DNA of 64,000 bases from Magicicada septendecula (Eukaryota > Arthropoda > Insecta > Hemiptera > Cicadidae): NCBI GenBank assembly GCA_034769895.1, contig CM068369.1:426895479-426959478 (forward strand). The letters run 5' to 3'. Positions 24,160 to 35,920 of the stretch are shown here, in pieces. The translations under genes and the position numbers were made by a program. The stretch's first letter is position 1; every line of letters begins with the position of its first letter. The notes below the pieces were generated by a model that ran no database searches, was not told the origin of the DNA, and saw nothing but the letters and a program-made list of their open reading frames with translations.

Positions 24160-24470
24160 GGATGTCATAGTGTGTTCTTAAATGTGCGGCAATTCTCAAC
24201 ACTGACTCGCTCTGTCCACCAATCAGATTGCACCATCAGTAAGATGATATTGCCGTTTTGAGGTGCGCTACGCGTAAGTTTTCATCAACCGCAGCTTATC
24301 ACCTTTAATGGAGATACACATATTGTCGTCGTCATTCTGCTGTCGGCGTAGCCGTTGTATAATGATGTGCAGAAACATGTCAACAACGCAACTACATTGA
24401 TTCTAGATAAAAAATTAATTACAACGGATAACAGTTGTTTTGACGCCGACGGGTAACGTTTTATATGAGG
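24160..24470 (+). repeat. Dispersed repeat family D, copy 5
   Basis: One of the longest copies. 24263-24410 is nearly identical to 25530-25677 over 148 bp without indels. It carries GTGTTCTTAA near its start and GCCGACGGGTAACG at its end. Confidence 0.85.
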
Positions 24471-25295
24471 GAACTGTACTCGAGAACGCGTATTACTCAA
24501 AGAGACACATCGAACGTTAACTAACACACGCTGACCGTGAGATTAAGTTCATATGAGGAGTTTCCGTGATGGCCGATTAACTTAACTACCATGCTAATAT
24601 GGTCCTGATTGGTTATCGCGATGGGCGTAACGATATATTTAGCCGTGTAATTATGCACACAGTCCAGGAAATGGGTTCTCAGCTTGGATACCTTACTGTC
24701 GAGATCGGTTAGTAGTAATCGCGATACGTACGCAGGAAACAAGCAACACAGTTTATGCCAATGAAGTTATTACAGTAACGGTAACCGATTTTAATGTGTG
24801 AGCTTCATCTTCCGTGTTCAGTTGTTCAACCGGACTTGTGTAAGAGTAAACCGTTCTAACCTAATTAGTCGTTACGTCTATGAAGTCTTGTGAGGGTAAA
24901 GGTTTTGTATACTTTTATAGTGGCTCACATATTTAAATTAAGGTCAGTTATGAGAGTTCAAAAAATTTTACAAACATACGAAAAGTATGTGCTAAAACTC
25001 ATGTCACTTATATACCATCAGTTGATGTGGCAGATGGCCGTTCTTATGAAAAGGAAATGACTTTTACCTGAGAAGATAATGGCAAATTTTTTGGTAAACA
25101 AATATCATAATGGTTTTTTTCTGCTTACTCAGATAAAAACAAGAGTGAAACCCAGAATACATAATGGTGTCGAATGGATTAATTTAGAACTCAAAATTCA
25201 GTTTCCGTATTTGTAACTACGTTATAATTTTGTGATTACACGAGTGTGTATGTTTTATTTGAGGTTCACCAAAATAGTTGTTGAAGTGAGGAATG
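24471..25295. other. Unassigned DNA
   Basis: No supported feature. Confidence 0.4.
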
Positions 25296-25525
25296 CAGTA
25301 GAACTACATTTATCCGAACTAATGAGTCCCAGACGTAATTCAGATATGCAGAAATTCGGATAATTGGGACAAACATAAGAAAAAGGTTATGTTATGAAAG
25401 AAAACGCGAAAATTGCTGAAAAATCACTTTTGTTTATTTTTATTACGTGAGTACAATATCTTAATAAAAACCAGGTCACACGTGTTTTGCAAAACGTTCA
25501 CTTTTACTTAAAAAAAGCGAACATG
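25296..25525 (+). mobile_element. Tigger-like transposon terminus
   Basis: CAGTAGAAC followed by TTTATCCGAACTAATGAG and TTCGGATAATTGGGA is the subterminal pattern of Tigger elements (CAGTAGAACCTCGTTTATCCGAACTAATG-type). Only this end is present; the element breaks off near 25525, where a family D copy begins. Confidence 0.6.
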
Positions 25526-25529
25526 TTAT

Positions 25530-25677
25530 GTGCGCTACGCGTAAGTTTTCATCAACCGCAGCTTATCACCTTTAATGGAGATACACATATTGTCGTCGTC
25601 ATTCTACTGTCGGTGTAGCCGTTATATAATGATGTGCAGAAACATGTCAACAACGCAACTACATTGATTCTAGATAA
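25530..25677 (+). repeat. Dispersed repeat family D, copy 6 (partial)
   Basis: A 148-bp segment with only a few mismatches to 24263-24410, starting GTGCGCTACGCG and ending TTCTAGATAA in both. Both edges are abrupt. Confidence 0.9.
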
Positions 25678-28556
25678 TTGTGAATTATGAACTTTAATAC
25701 CTAAAAAAAAAAAAACAGTCTCATGTTTGTCTACCTATCTTTGTGCTCCCTGTATCCACTCACTTATAGAAATACACTTCACTGCCTTCGGTAAAATGTT
25801 GTCCTCGTAAAACAAAACGTTTGTTGACCCTTAAAATTATTTTATTCATTACTCTGATATTTATTATTTAATTTTCATCACTAGGGTAATGGAAACAACG
25901 AACAGCATTAGCTGATACAGGACGTAGAAGAGTGAGTCAGAATTTAAATATAGTGTTTGTTATTTTATATAATTTTGTAGAGACACATTATTGTAAACAT
26001 GTATTATGGAATAGTGAGTTGTGTTGAGAGCGTTCGGCAAGGGGTTCGAGTTATTGTGCTGGCAGAAGGGCATGAACTTGTAATGAGAAAACGGCTTATT
26101 GATTGTGTGGAAGTAATGCTTTTAAATAGGGCATACATGCACGAGTTACATTTACGGACGGGTAACGCCCGAGCACACAGGTGGTGGTTGGGCGCGGTGC
26201 CCGGGCATCGGTGACGTGCTCGTTGGGAACACTCGAACGCTGTATTTGCCATTTAACATGTGTTTTGGATAATTCGAAACCAGTACGGTTATGGAACAGT
26301 TTCCGAAGCTTGTGAAGACGGGTTTATTTGCGCCGCGGACACCGCCTGTACTATCATCCCTTTGTCCTTTGTTTTTGTATCTCCGAGTAATAAGAAGGTT
26401 CTGGGTCGTTTCCTTTCTCCAGTCGAAGTTTTTGCACGACTATCACAGGACTCGACACTAATCTTTCGGTTGCGCATCGTTTTGTTATCCATCAGATGTG
26501 AAAACCTTACATCCACAAGCACCTAATGGTACTGAAACTAGTTTCCAAGTAGACTTAAGCGGCGAGATTCTTTACAGATTTACGTAGATAATTAAGTTGG
26601 CCTACTTATCCAAATACCTATTCTTCATATACAGTTTTGTATTCCGTATTTTACAGGTAAAACGCCTTATATTTGTGGGTACGCATGACGTGTTACCTGC
26701 TCCTTTTTCGTTAACGACAATCATGACTGCCGTATCCACTTGTATTATTTTTGAATTCAGAAATTCGTTTGATCAAGATAACATAGCTTGTAATACAATA
26801 CTGTACTTACCGAAATACAATAATCTGAAACTAATTAAAACAGGTAAAATATTTATCGTGTAAAACTGTTATACTCGATCAATATATCTGTGTCTTTTTT
26901 AGACGATGTGACGTTCGACCGTCTTTTCGGGCGGTAATTCCATTGTCCTCCTCGTGAAGTGACCACTTATTCTGTCTTAGGAATATCATTTTACTCTTGT
27001 TTTGACGTTCAGAGGCCTTCGCCATGTACATCTCCGTCGTGCAAAGTCAGCTGTTTCCTGGGAGTATCACGAGTATTTCTGCGCCCGTTTATATTTACTT
27101 TTAATATGTTACATTTTTTAAGAAGCCTCCGTTTTTACATTTGTAATTTTTATCTGTTTTTACATTTGTAATTTTTATCTAAATACAGTTCATAAATAAT
27201 AAAATATGTGTTTAATAACGTCAGTTGAATAGCTGTTTATCTTAAAAATATAAAGCTGAATTAGCGAAAGTGTAATGTCATTTACCTTAAATGCTTTCGG
27301 AGATACACTAATGGACCTATCATTTAAAAATTAGGCATATGTATTGCTGCATGATTAGTTTTTGTGTAGTAAATATTATAAAAATAACTTTTAATTGGTA
27401 CAACAAAAACCTGCACCATTATTTATTTGAGGTTTTATTTATAGCTTGACGAAACAAAATCTTGGTAGAGGGTAGATTCAACAAAATGCGCAAAAAACGG
27501 TAAAAGGAATTTCTGCAGACAATTTTAGACGGCGATTCTCGAATCGCAACGGAAAATAATTGTTTTCTGGTCATTGGAAGTTAACAAGCAGTTATGAATA
27601 GATGAAAATTGACGCCATGTTTAAAATAAAGCGGTTATTTACAGATGAGGTCGTGGACCGGTGTGTAGGAAGGTCGTAGCCAAGGCAGAGTTTAAATTCA
27701 ATAAAGAAGAGAAACTGATTGGACGAATCTGTATCAAGTATTTAGTATTGTGAACTGGGAAGGCGGTTTTATTTAGTATTGACAAAAGTGCGAGTTCACG
27801 TCGATAAGTTTAGTAGAGGAGCGCGCAGCAAGGAAGGGTGCGTCGTAGATTTAAGTGAGACTAGCCCACCCTTTCAAAGTAGGGTGTCGTTTCCCTCTTG
27901 GCGAGGAGGTCCACCTGCCGTTTGTCCGTTGATGGTGCTGAGCTTGCCTAGCCGTGCTTAGAACACAATAACCCAACCAGCACCTTATTCACTGAGTGTA
28001 TTGTTCGACAGATAGAAAAACGTTATTATCCTGAAGCGTTATGCGAGCATCCGTGCAGAAGTGTCTATGTGCACTACACTACCTACCCCTTCCCATGCAT
28101 CATTACTATTCGAAGAATGAATTTTAAAATGAGAGGGCGTTAACAGGAAAGATACTGTTAATTTAGATCAAGAACTGTTTGTACGACACAGCCGTCAGGT
28201 TTCATGTTATTTGATGTCTACTGTATAGATTCAGCGTTCACGATTGATAAAATCATACAAATAATCATACTTTGCGGACAATTTCATAGAAAGTCTGTGA
28301 CCAAAGCACATCATAATTTCGACAAAACTACTTTAAATCCTTAGCAACTTACTATCAAAATTATTGTGATAATTGTGTGTGATTAAAGGAAACATATTTG
28401 TCGATAGTTCTGTGCAGTTGGCGGAACAAATTTGCAAACTTCATCTTGTAAATGCCGAGTGTCAGACATAAGTAGAAGCATATGTCTGCTCATATAAGGA
28501 GCTGATAAACAACAGCCGTACATTTTGGCAATGTGTGGTAGCGACCAAAGGCTGGT
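25678..28556. other. Unassigned AT-rich DNA
   Basis: No supported gene. A tandem duplication of a TTTTTACATTTGTAATTTTT unit lies at about 27130-27180. A GC-rich, hairpin-prone patch lies near 26160-26215. Open frames of 60-90 codons here lack domain signatures. Confidence 0.45.
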
Positions 28557-28592
28557 AAGGTTAGGTTAGGTTAGATTAGGTTCGGTTAGGTT
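28557..28592 (+). repeat. Interstitial TTAGG telomere-type repeat
   Basis: About seven consecutive units of the (TTAGG)n insect telomere repeat, two of them altered (TTAGATTAGG, TTCGG). Short interstitial blocks of this kind are common in insect genomes. Here it sits in non-coding DNA. Confidence 0.8.
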
Positions 28593-29054
28593 TCTTTCCC
28601 AACTTTCTTTTCCACCAGACTGTTGGTTGGCTTCGACATTTGTACTGGAGTAAGCAGAGTTTTCATGTTCCTTCCAGATTAGTGCACAGTAGTTCAGTAG
28701 CGTCATGTTATTTAGTGCACAGTATAGTGTTATATTGGAACAAATAATGCATCTTCGCGTGTATTACTATATTTTAGTTTACGGATGCACGTGTGGGCTC
28801 GTATTCCAAACAACAATGCGCCCTTTCTTACAATATAAAACGGATTGTAGTAAGATTTCTTGATATAGAAAGCAAGTCGTTTACCTGTGTACTAATGGTT
28901 TAATTTAACAGAAAGTTACAAATTTTAATAACAAGTTAAATTAATATAAACACAAACTTCTGAGGTGTAGATAAATAACGCGTGAATGTTCCGTACGTTA
29001 TAGGGTTGTAAGCTACTTCTTCGACAAAGCTTTGTGTAGAAGCCCAAATTTAGA

Positions 29055-30040
29055 AAACACGATTTTTATTTGGCATTCTTTGTCGCGAGATTTACGTTCC
29101 ATTGGATATAACAAAAGTAGTAATTCTGATCATGTAGCAAATTTAATTTTTAGTCGTGATATAATACGTAGAATATACGATAAAATGTGCACGCATGAAT
29201 TCACTTTTTGTCTTACGTTTTCTTGTCACTCTTACCAGATTCTTTATAGGTTAATCATAAACGAAGCAGTTTTGCTCGCTAAGAATATAAATTCATTAAC
29301 TGTCCCAGCTGTGCAAAGTCGTCCACGGACGTCACAGATTTGTGAGGACATAAAACCATATTTTTACCTTCTACTTTACTTGACGTTGACCTCTCAGATA
29401 ATTGTAAAATTTAACGGCAGCCACTGTTACCGGTGCCTAGAAGGCTTCCGTAATTTATACATGCACTAGTTAAACAGTTAGCTCTGCTTATAATTTATCT
29501 GACAAGTGACAAGGTCTTTTTAAGTTTTACACTACTTATTAATTACAAGCAGCACCTATCTAGTTTGGATAGTTCGTAACATCTAATAATGTTCGTAGTC
29601 TCTTACTTATTCCAGCTATGAGGTGCTTCTTTGTTAGGCCATCCACCTGTCGGCCAAAAAATCTATCTTTACTTCTTTATTCTCTCCAGGTCTTCAGTCG
29701 TTTTGCCCGTCCGTTATCCTTTAGTCCAGCCCACCTCGGCTTCAGTTCTGCAATACGCTTCCCAGTATTCATTAGTTCTGTTTGTTTGTCGCCTAGTTTT
29801 ATGAATTTTATCTCTTGCAGTATTGCTAAGTATGACTGTCTAGTTTCAGTTTTTGTTCAGCTTACCTTAATGAGACTTAGTTTCAGAACCATATGTTGCA
29901 ACTGATATTCTACACTACATACTATATATATTCTACACTACATAGGCCTACTCCTTATATAATTCAGAACTACTACTTTTGTAATATCCAATCCAACGTA
30001 AAATCTCGCGACAAAGAATGCCAAGTAAAAGCCGTATTTT
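29055..30040. repeat. Inverted-repeat unit with about 80-bp arms
   Basis: 29055-29130 and 29961-30040 are reverse complements with a few mismatches (shared AATCTCGCGACAAAGAATGC on the right arm). The interior of about 830 bp carries a LINE remnant. It could be a long-TIR non-autonomous transposon or two inverted copies of one repeat. An open frame of 145 codons starts near the left arm (29032-29469) but shows no family resemblance and is not called as a gene. Confidence 0.7.
29640..29905 (-). mobile_element. LINE ORF2 C-terminal remnant
   Basis: Minus-strand frames give SVATYGSET, then after a break KRIAELKPRWAGL, DNGRAKRLKTWRE. This matches the .YGSETW and ..LK.RWAGHVAR..DGRW.....WRPR blocks of LINE C-termini. 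Several stops and a deletion between the two blocks. Confidence 0.65.
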
Positions 30041-30075
30041 TAAACCATAAATAAAATTTAGTGGTTAAGTCTAAC

Positions 30076-30178
30076 TTATGCTAAACTTGTGTTGCTACCA
30101 CTAATACTCACTTACACTTCCATCATCCAAATGGAAGTGTAAGTGAGTATTAGTGGTAGTAAAACAAGTTTAGCATAA
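30076..30178. repeat. Hairpin: 48-bp arms, 7-bp loop
   Basis: 30076-30123 and 30131-30178 are inverted with only two differences, separated by CATCCAA. As RNA either strand would form a near-complete duplex. The phrase AAAAGCCGTATTT lies on both sides (about 30027 and 30179). Probably a foldback MITE or recent inverted duplication; pairing is tighter than a usual animal microRNA precursor. Confidence 0.85.
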
Positions 30179-30179
30179 A

Positions 30180-31481
30180 AAAAGCCGTATTTGCTAAATA
30201 AATACTTTTCGCTTCAAATATGGGCTATTATATTATTTATGAATATACCTCGTAAGTTTCCAAAATACATCCACTCCAAACCGATTCGTCGCAGCATCAC
30301 ACGTTTCATTTCCCATTTTGTAGTAGATACACAAAAATGTATCAGGTAGTAAGTTACATCAGAACGTAACAAAAAGTTCGAAATTGTACAGGTGTTAATG
30401 ATTATTCAAGAGTCCTCACATATGATGGTGTCGCAATATTTACTACAATACAATATTTATAATAGACAGAAATGTCTAAATTAATACATGGTTTTGCGGT
30501 AGATATTAAGAGTGTAAGTATTTTACTTTAAAGGTGTGTAGAAGATACCTTTAACGTATACGTTTATCGTTGTTGTACAAGACTAATAGTTTATTTCACT
30601 GAAATGTTAGCTGAAACAACATTACGCTGAAGAAAGTGAAGACGGGATATGATGTCTTACACGGCAAGGATGCGACACAAGCGTAACATAAAGTTTGAAC
30701 GAATAAATGTTTAACACATGTGTCCCCATTCACTTGAAAGAATTGAAAGTGTATACTCATAAACCGAGATGACTTCCGTTGACTCGGTAATAGCCGAGCT
30801 GCTCTTAGCAACCTTTTCCATTATACTTTTAGAAATATCTTGAACAAATAGCATATAATCTTAACTAAATGATCATATCTCTGTGAAGAAAACTCTCACA
30901 ACATTCAACGAATAAAACCCGTGAAAGGTCTTGTTATTTAACAGCACAGACTCGAAATTCTACCGTAGACGTCAAAGTTAGAATGAACTACGAGAATTAT
31001 TTTTGGTAGGAGATAGTAAGAGATAATAAAGTCTATTAACATTAAAAGGTGTAACTAGGTATTAAAAAGAGAGAGTTAAGATGTTATAAATGGAAAACGT
31101 AAAGGAACCAACCAATTGAATTGTAAAAGTACTATAAATATAATTGCATATATATAATAATATATATATTTATAATTGCACTATAAAAGTAATTAAGACT
31201 AGTAAGCTTTCTGAGCTGCAAAACTCACGCACTATTTTGAACGTAATACATTTATTATTAAATCAATTCAAATTAAAAAATTTAAATTTTTCGAAGATCT
31301 CAGTAAATTCTTCTTGTGTTGTAAAGTAAAAGATGAAACAGAAAAATTACAAATCGCCGACTATTCTACTATGCTGAGTAAAATAAGAGATATAGCAGAG
31401 ATATTTTACTTTTGTATTATTATTGTGAATACAATAATAAAAACTAAAATTCCCTAACTCTGTGTAGTTTCTTTTTTTTAG
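30180..31481. other. Unassigned AT-rich DNA
   Basis: No supported gene. An AT-only stretch lies near 31145-31185. Confidence 0.45.
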
Positions 31482-31608
31482 TTAATTTTACTTCCATGTT
31501 CCTTAAGGAAATGGAAGTATGGTGATGGCAAAAAAAATCGTGTTCGAGATTATTGCAGATTCTGATTGTACTACACTCAAAACATGAAAAAAAGTCGTTT
31601 TTCGAAAT

Positions 31609-31635
<27 letters not shown>
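31609..31635 (+). repeat. (TG)n microsatellite
   Basis: About 13 TG units inside copy B, just before the tandem array. Copy C has an interrupted version at about 34770-34795, so the tract expanded or decayed after the copies separated. Confidence 0.95.
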
Positions 31636-31639
<4 letters not shown>

Positions 31640-31647
31640 TTTTTTTT

Positions 31648-32780
31648 GGCAAACGATAACAGCCGCAAATTCAAATAGAATCAAATAATTTTTTGCATAC
31701 AGTCCTGATTTGTAGAGTACTCGCGACCTATTGTTTTTGGTAAAGATCGGTTGAGGGAAATGGGTAGTTTACCTGCAACGGTTTTCTTTATCAAGTGTAA
31801 TTTTGTTTGTTTGGCAAACGATAACAGCCGCAAATTCAAACAGAATCAAATAATGTTTCGCATACAGCCCTGAATTGTAGAGTTCTCAAGATCTGTTCAT
31901 TTTGGTAAAGATCGGTTAAGGGAAAGGGGTAGTTTACCTGCAACGTTTTATGTTTTAAAAGGGTATTTTCTATGGCAAACGATAAGAGCCGCAAATTCAA
32001 ACAGAATCAAATACGTTTTTGCATACAGCCCTGATTTCTTGAGTACTAAAGACCTATTGTTTTTGGTGAAGATCGTTTAAGGGAGAGGGGTAGTTTACCT
32101 GCCACGTTTTTTGTTTTATCAAGGGTATTTTGTATGGCAAACGATAACAGCCGCAAATTCAAACAAAATCATATAATATTTTGCATACAGCCCTGAATTG
32201 TAGAGTTCTCAAGACCTATCGTTTTTGGTGAAGATCGGTTAAGGGAAAGGGGTAGTTTACCTGCAACGGTTTTTTATCAAGGGTAATTTTTTTCTATGGT
32301 AAACGATAACAGCCGCAAATTCAAACAGAATCAAATAATTGTTTGCATACAGGCCTGAATTGTAGAGTACCCAAGACCTGTCGTTTTTGGTGAAGATCGG
32401 TTAAGGGAAAGGGGTAGTTTACCAGCAACATTTTATGTTTTAACAAGGGTAATTTTTTATATGACGAACGATAACTGCCGTAAATTCAAACAGAATCAAC
32501 TAGGTTTTTGCATACCTTTTTGAACTAAAGAGAACTCAATGTCTGTTGATTTTGTTGAAGATCGGTTAAGGGAAAGGGGTAGTTTGCCTGCAACATTTTA
32601 TGTTGTAACAAGAGAAATGTTTCCATGACGAACGATAACTGCCGCACATTCAAACAGAATCAAATATTTTTTGCATGGTTCCCTGAATTGTAGAGGACGG
32701 AAGGTCTGTTAATTTTGGAGAAGATCGGTTAAGAGAAAGGGTTAGTTTACCTGAAACATTTTATGATTTAACAAGAGTAA
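31648..32780 (-). repeat. Tandem array, seven units of about 160 bp
   Basis: The phrase AAACGATAACAGCCGCAAAT or a close variant starts units at about 31648, 31813, 31973, 32136, 32298, 32463 and 32627. Each unit also carries GAAGATCGGTTAAGGGAAAG and GGGTAGTTTACCTGC-type blocks. The last two units share GACGAACGATAACTGCCG variants, so the array has a polarity of divergence. Confidence 0.92.
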
Positions 32781-33035
32781 AGTACTTAATTTTTATAAAT
32801 AAAGTATCCTGATAAGAAGCTCATAGTAATCCACTGTAGAAACGTAGATGAAATATCTATAAATGAAGAAGTTAGGTGAACGGGGTGGGGGTAATTTTCT
32901 ATTATTAAAAATTATAGTTGAAGGTGGAGGGGAGAATTTTTTATATGTATACTACGTTATCGGCAACAAAGAAGTAGTTTTTTGTTAAAATTGCTTCCCG
33001 GGCTCTTTAGCCGTAGTCCAATGTTTTCTGCAAAA

Positions 33036-33062
33036 CCAGACTTTTCGGCCATCATCGGTGAA
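33036..33062 (-). ncRNA. Degenerate hammerhead-like motif in copy B
   Basis: On the minus strand it reads CCGATGA TGGCC GAAAAGTC. U4 of the core is C, and stem II has collapsed by a deletion of about 16 bp relative to copy C. Expected inactive. Confidence 0.45.
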
Positions 33063-33424
33063 AATCGAGTGCGAAAACGTGAGGTGGTATACGTTAGTGA
33101 CCACAGTACTGTGGTTAATGCTGAAGCAATAAGTAGAAAGACGTAGTTTCTATGGAAATATTTCATTTCGAATATGATTTTAAATATAAATCTTAGAACA
33201 TGGAAGTCATGTATGGTTCTCCATACCGATATTTTATAACGATAATGCGTAAATGACAGATAATTTAGTCGTAGGTTTTAAGTTTATGTATGTTTCTATA
33301 GGCATTTATAGGGATATATATAATATTTTTCTCAAATATAACTGGTAACAAAATGTTAAAGATTTATTGCAAACAAAACTTGCAAACCTTTTGAAGGTGG
33401 CGCAAAATTTACAAGGGGCGTTGA

Positions 33425-33600
33425 CAAATATTAATTGTGATTTTTGTGTTTCTTTTCTCCACGTTTTGAATCCTCATATTTTGCCCCCGTCCCTTTTTTC
33501 TGGGGATCAATCTCAAAAACAATAGGGGGCTATGGGGTAAAGTATGGACACGCGTGCAGATTTTTAAAAATTCATATCGGTTGTTGATGTATTCAAAAGT
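33425..33600 (-). repeat. Dispersed repeat G, copy 1
   Basis: Inverted match to 40985-41105: both carry CACGCGTGTCCATA, TTTACCC and CCTATTGTTTTTGAGAT, then a G-rich/purine-rich block. Non-coding. Confidence 0.75.
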
Positions 33601-33644
33601 TTTCCTGAAACATCCTCCGAATACAGACAAGTGCCAGTTAATAT

Positions 33645-33745
33645 AGAGATTCGATTAATAGTATTGGATATTTGTTACTATTTTCCAGAGCTAAGATGAA
33701 ATTAAGTTTGTATCGTCATCTTTACCTCGTTTTACTTGTTCAAAA
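33645..33745 (+). repeat. Direct repeat K, copy 1
   Basis: CGATTAATAGTATTGGATAT, TTGTTA, TTCCAGA..TAA and GTCATCTT blocks recur at 39275-39365 in the same orientation. Confidence 0.7.
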
Positions 33746-33830
33746 ACAAGCTGACATTTTCAGAAGGAACTTCTTTGGGTGTACGTACGAGAAGGAAAGA
33801 TAGACGGATTGCAAAGAGACGAGTAAATTC

Positions 33831-34640
33831 ATGAAGAAAGGGCACAAAACGAGACTGCCTCCAAAAAAACGCGCTCCCTTACGCGGTGACAAATTTAAAA
33901 GTTTACATTTTCAGCGTGTAACTGAAAAGACATGGGCGTCAAGTGTTGTTCGCGGGTGTATGTTTTCCTTTTTGTGTAAAAGTAGTAGAAAGTCATGTGT
34001 AGTAAGTCTATCACATGTTTCGTTAGCATTGTTGTTATCATTTTATTAGAATATCTCCGATTTGGACAGTGAGCAGTGCGAATGTCAGACTGTCACTATA
34101 CACTTTCAGAGAAGGATAACTTGTTTTATCAGCGTAGCTTACCATTTTAATGTTTTTAGATTACCATTGTACTGTCTTTTCTTCTTTGGTCAAATTCTGG
34201 TTGGCAGGTCGTACGGCCTGAAGCGTGTCAGTAGAGGTAATTTGTGACGTTTAGAAGCACATCAGTTTCCTGGTCAGATCGTTGGGATATGCAGCGAGTG
34301 ACTCTTGACATTGTATTTCAGAGTTTGCCTGTAGATTTCGTTTTTAACGGCACCAGACTTGCAGTTGCGTATTGCGCTGTTTGAGAAGTACCGCGGAGCA
34401 TCCACCGTGGCTCTCATTTTGAAACCGCGCGATGATCAGTGTAACAATTACTTACGGTTTCTCGAAGTTGTATAGTTAGTAAATTGAAACAGTTTTGTGA
34501 GTATGTGTACACGTCATTCCTTTTTGTGACCAAACTCCCTCTGCACGGTAGGCAAAACGTGTATTGTGTAGCTATTCCTTATACTTAAAGACGGCTCGGC
34601 CAAAAGATGGAAGCGTGAAAGCAGCTGTTCTCAGTGCTAA
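33831..34640. other. Unassigned DNA between copies B and C
   Basis: Unique-looking sequence about 0.8 kb long. Open frames of 60-70 codons here have no domain signatures. Confidence 0.4.
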
Positions 34641-34808
34641 TTAATTTTACTTCCATGTTCCTTAAGGAAATGGAAGTATGGTGATGGCAAAAAAAATCGT
34701 GTTCGAGATTATTGCAGATTCTGATTGTACTACACTCAAAACATGAAAAAAAGTCGTTTTTCGAAAAGTGTCTGTGTGTGTCGGTGTGTCTTTAGATTTT
34801 TTTCCTAT

Positions 34809-35610
34809 AGCAAACGATAACAGCCGCAAATTCAAACTGAGTCAAATCATTTTTTGCATACAGCCCTGATTTGTAGAGTACTCACGACCTATTGTTTTTG
34901 GTGAAGATCGGTTGAGGGAAAGGGGTAGTTTACCTGCAACGGTTTTTTTTTTAATCAAGGGTAATTGTTTTCTATGGCAAACGATAAAAGCCGCAAATTC
35001 AAACAGAATCAACTACTCTTTTGTATACAGCCCTGAATTGTAGAGTTCTCAAAATCTGTTGATTTTGGTGAAGATCGGTTAAGGGAAAGGGGTAGTTTAC
35101 CTCCTACGTTTTATGTTTTAAAAGGGTATTTTTTATCGCAAACGATAAGAGTCGCAAATTCAAACAGAATCAAATACTTTTTTGCATGTAGCCCTGATTT
35201 GTAGAGTACTCAAGACCTATTGATTTTGTTGAAGATCGGTTAAGGGAAAGGGGTAGTTTATCAGCAACGTTTTATGTTTTAAAAAGGTTAATTTTTTTAT
35301 GACGAACGATAACTGCCGAAAATTCAAAGAGAATCAAATAATTTTTTGGACACTTTCCTGAGTTTTAGACAACTCAAGGTCTGTTGATTTTGGTGAAGAT
35401 CGGTTAAGGGAAAGGCGTAATTTACCTGCAACATTTTAAGTTGTAACAAGAGAAATGTTTCCATGACGAACGATAACTCCCGCACATTCAAACAGAATCA
35501 ATTATTTTTTTGCATGCATCCCTGAATTGTAGAGGACTGAAGGTCTATTGATTTTGGAGAAGATCGGTTAAGAGAAAGGGGTAGTTTACCCGAAACATTT
35601 TATGATTTAA
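34809..35610 (-). repeat. Tandem array, five units of about 160 bp
   Basis: Units begin near 34809, 34976, 35138, 35301 and 35464 with the CAAACGATAACAGCCGC / GACGAACGATAACTSCCG motif, as in copy B. The GACGAACG variants are again the last two, so array order is conserved between copies. Confidence 0.92.
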
Positions 35611-35869
35611 CGAGAGTAAAGTACTTAATTTTTATAAATAAAGTATCCTGATAAGAAGCTCATAATAATCCACTGTAGAAACGTAGATGAAATATCTATA
35701 AATGAAGAGGTTAGGTGAACGGGGTGGGCGTAATTTTCTATAAATGAAAATTATAGTTGTAGGGGGAGGGGATAGTTTTTATATGTGTACTACGTTATCG
35801 GCAACAAAGAAGTAGTTTTTTGTTAAAATTGCTTCCCGGGCTCTTTAGCCGTAGTCCAATGTTTTCTGC

Positions 35870-35920
35870 AAAACCAGACTTTTCGGCAGTGCCATCGACT
35901 GCCATCATCAGTGAAAATCG
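35870..35920 (-). ncRNA. Hammerhead-like motif in copy C
   Basis: On the minus strand: CTGATGA (35911-35905), one T, GGCAGT, a 7-nt loop, ACTGCC (perfect 6-bp stem II), then GAAA and AGTC. The CUGANGA and GAAA core stretches are intact. The base after GAAA is A instead of C, and one extra base separates the core from stem II, so cleavage activity is uncertain. CA/TG plus TTTT/AAAA can form stem I. Confidence 0.6.

Larger units (their letters stand above)
31482..33237 (-). mobile_element. Ribozyme-like repeat element, copy B (long)
   Basis: Copy B and copy C (34641-36090) align end to end. In plus-strand order: TTAATTTTACTTCCATGTTC edge with a small palindrome; a 125-bp leader; a tandem array; TAAAGTACTTAATTTTTATA; a G-rich tract; GGCAACAAAGAAGTAG; the ribozyme-like region on the minus strand; and the edge CCATACCGATATTTTAT. 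No ORF of substance. The difference in array length explains most of the 1,756 versus 1,450 bp size difference. Superfamily not proven; Penelope-like or retrozyme-related is inferred from the ribozyme-like motif. Confidence 0.85.

Noticed and set aside
29032..29469. 145-codon open frame as a host gene
   Set aside because: It overlaps an inverted-repeat arm, lacks domain or signal features, and its codons show no protein-like pattern that I recognise.
31648..35610. CRISPR-like array
   Set aside because: The units are about 160 bp, diverged along their whole length, without a short conserved repeat and unique spacers; they are a eukaryotic tandem repeat.
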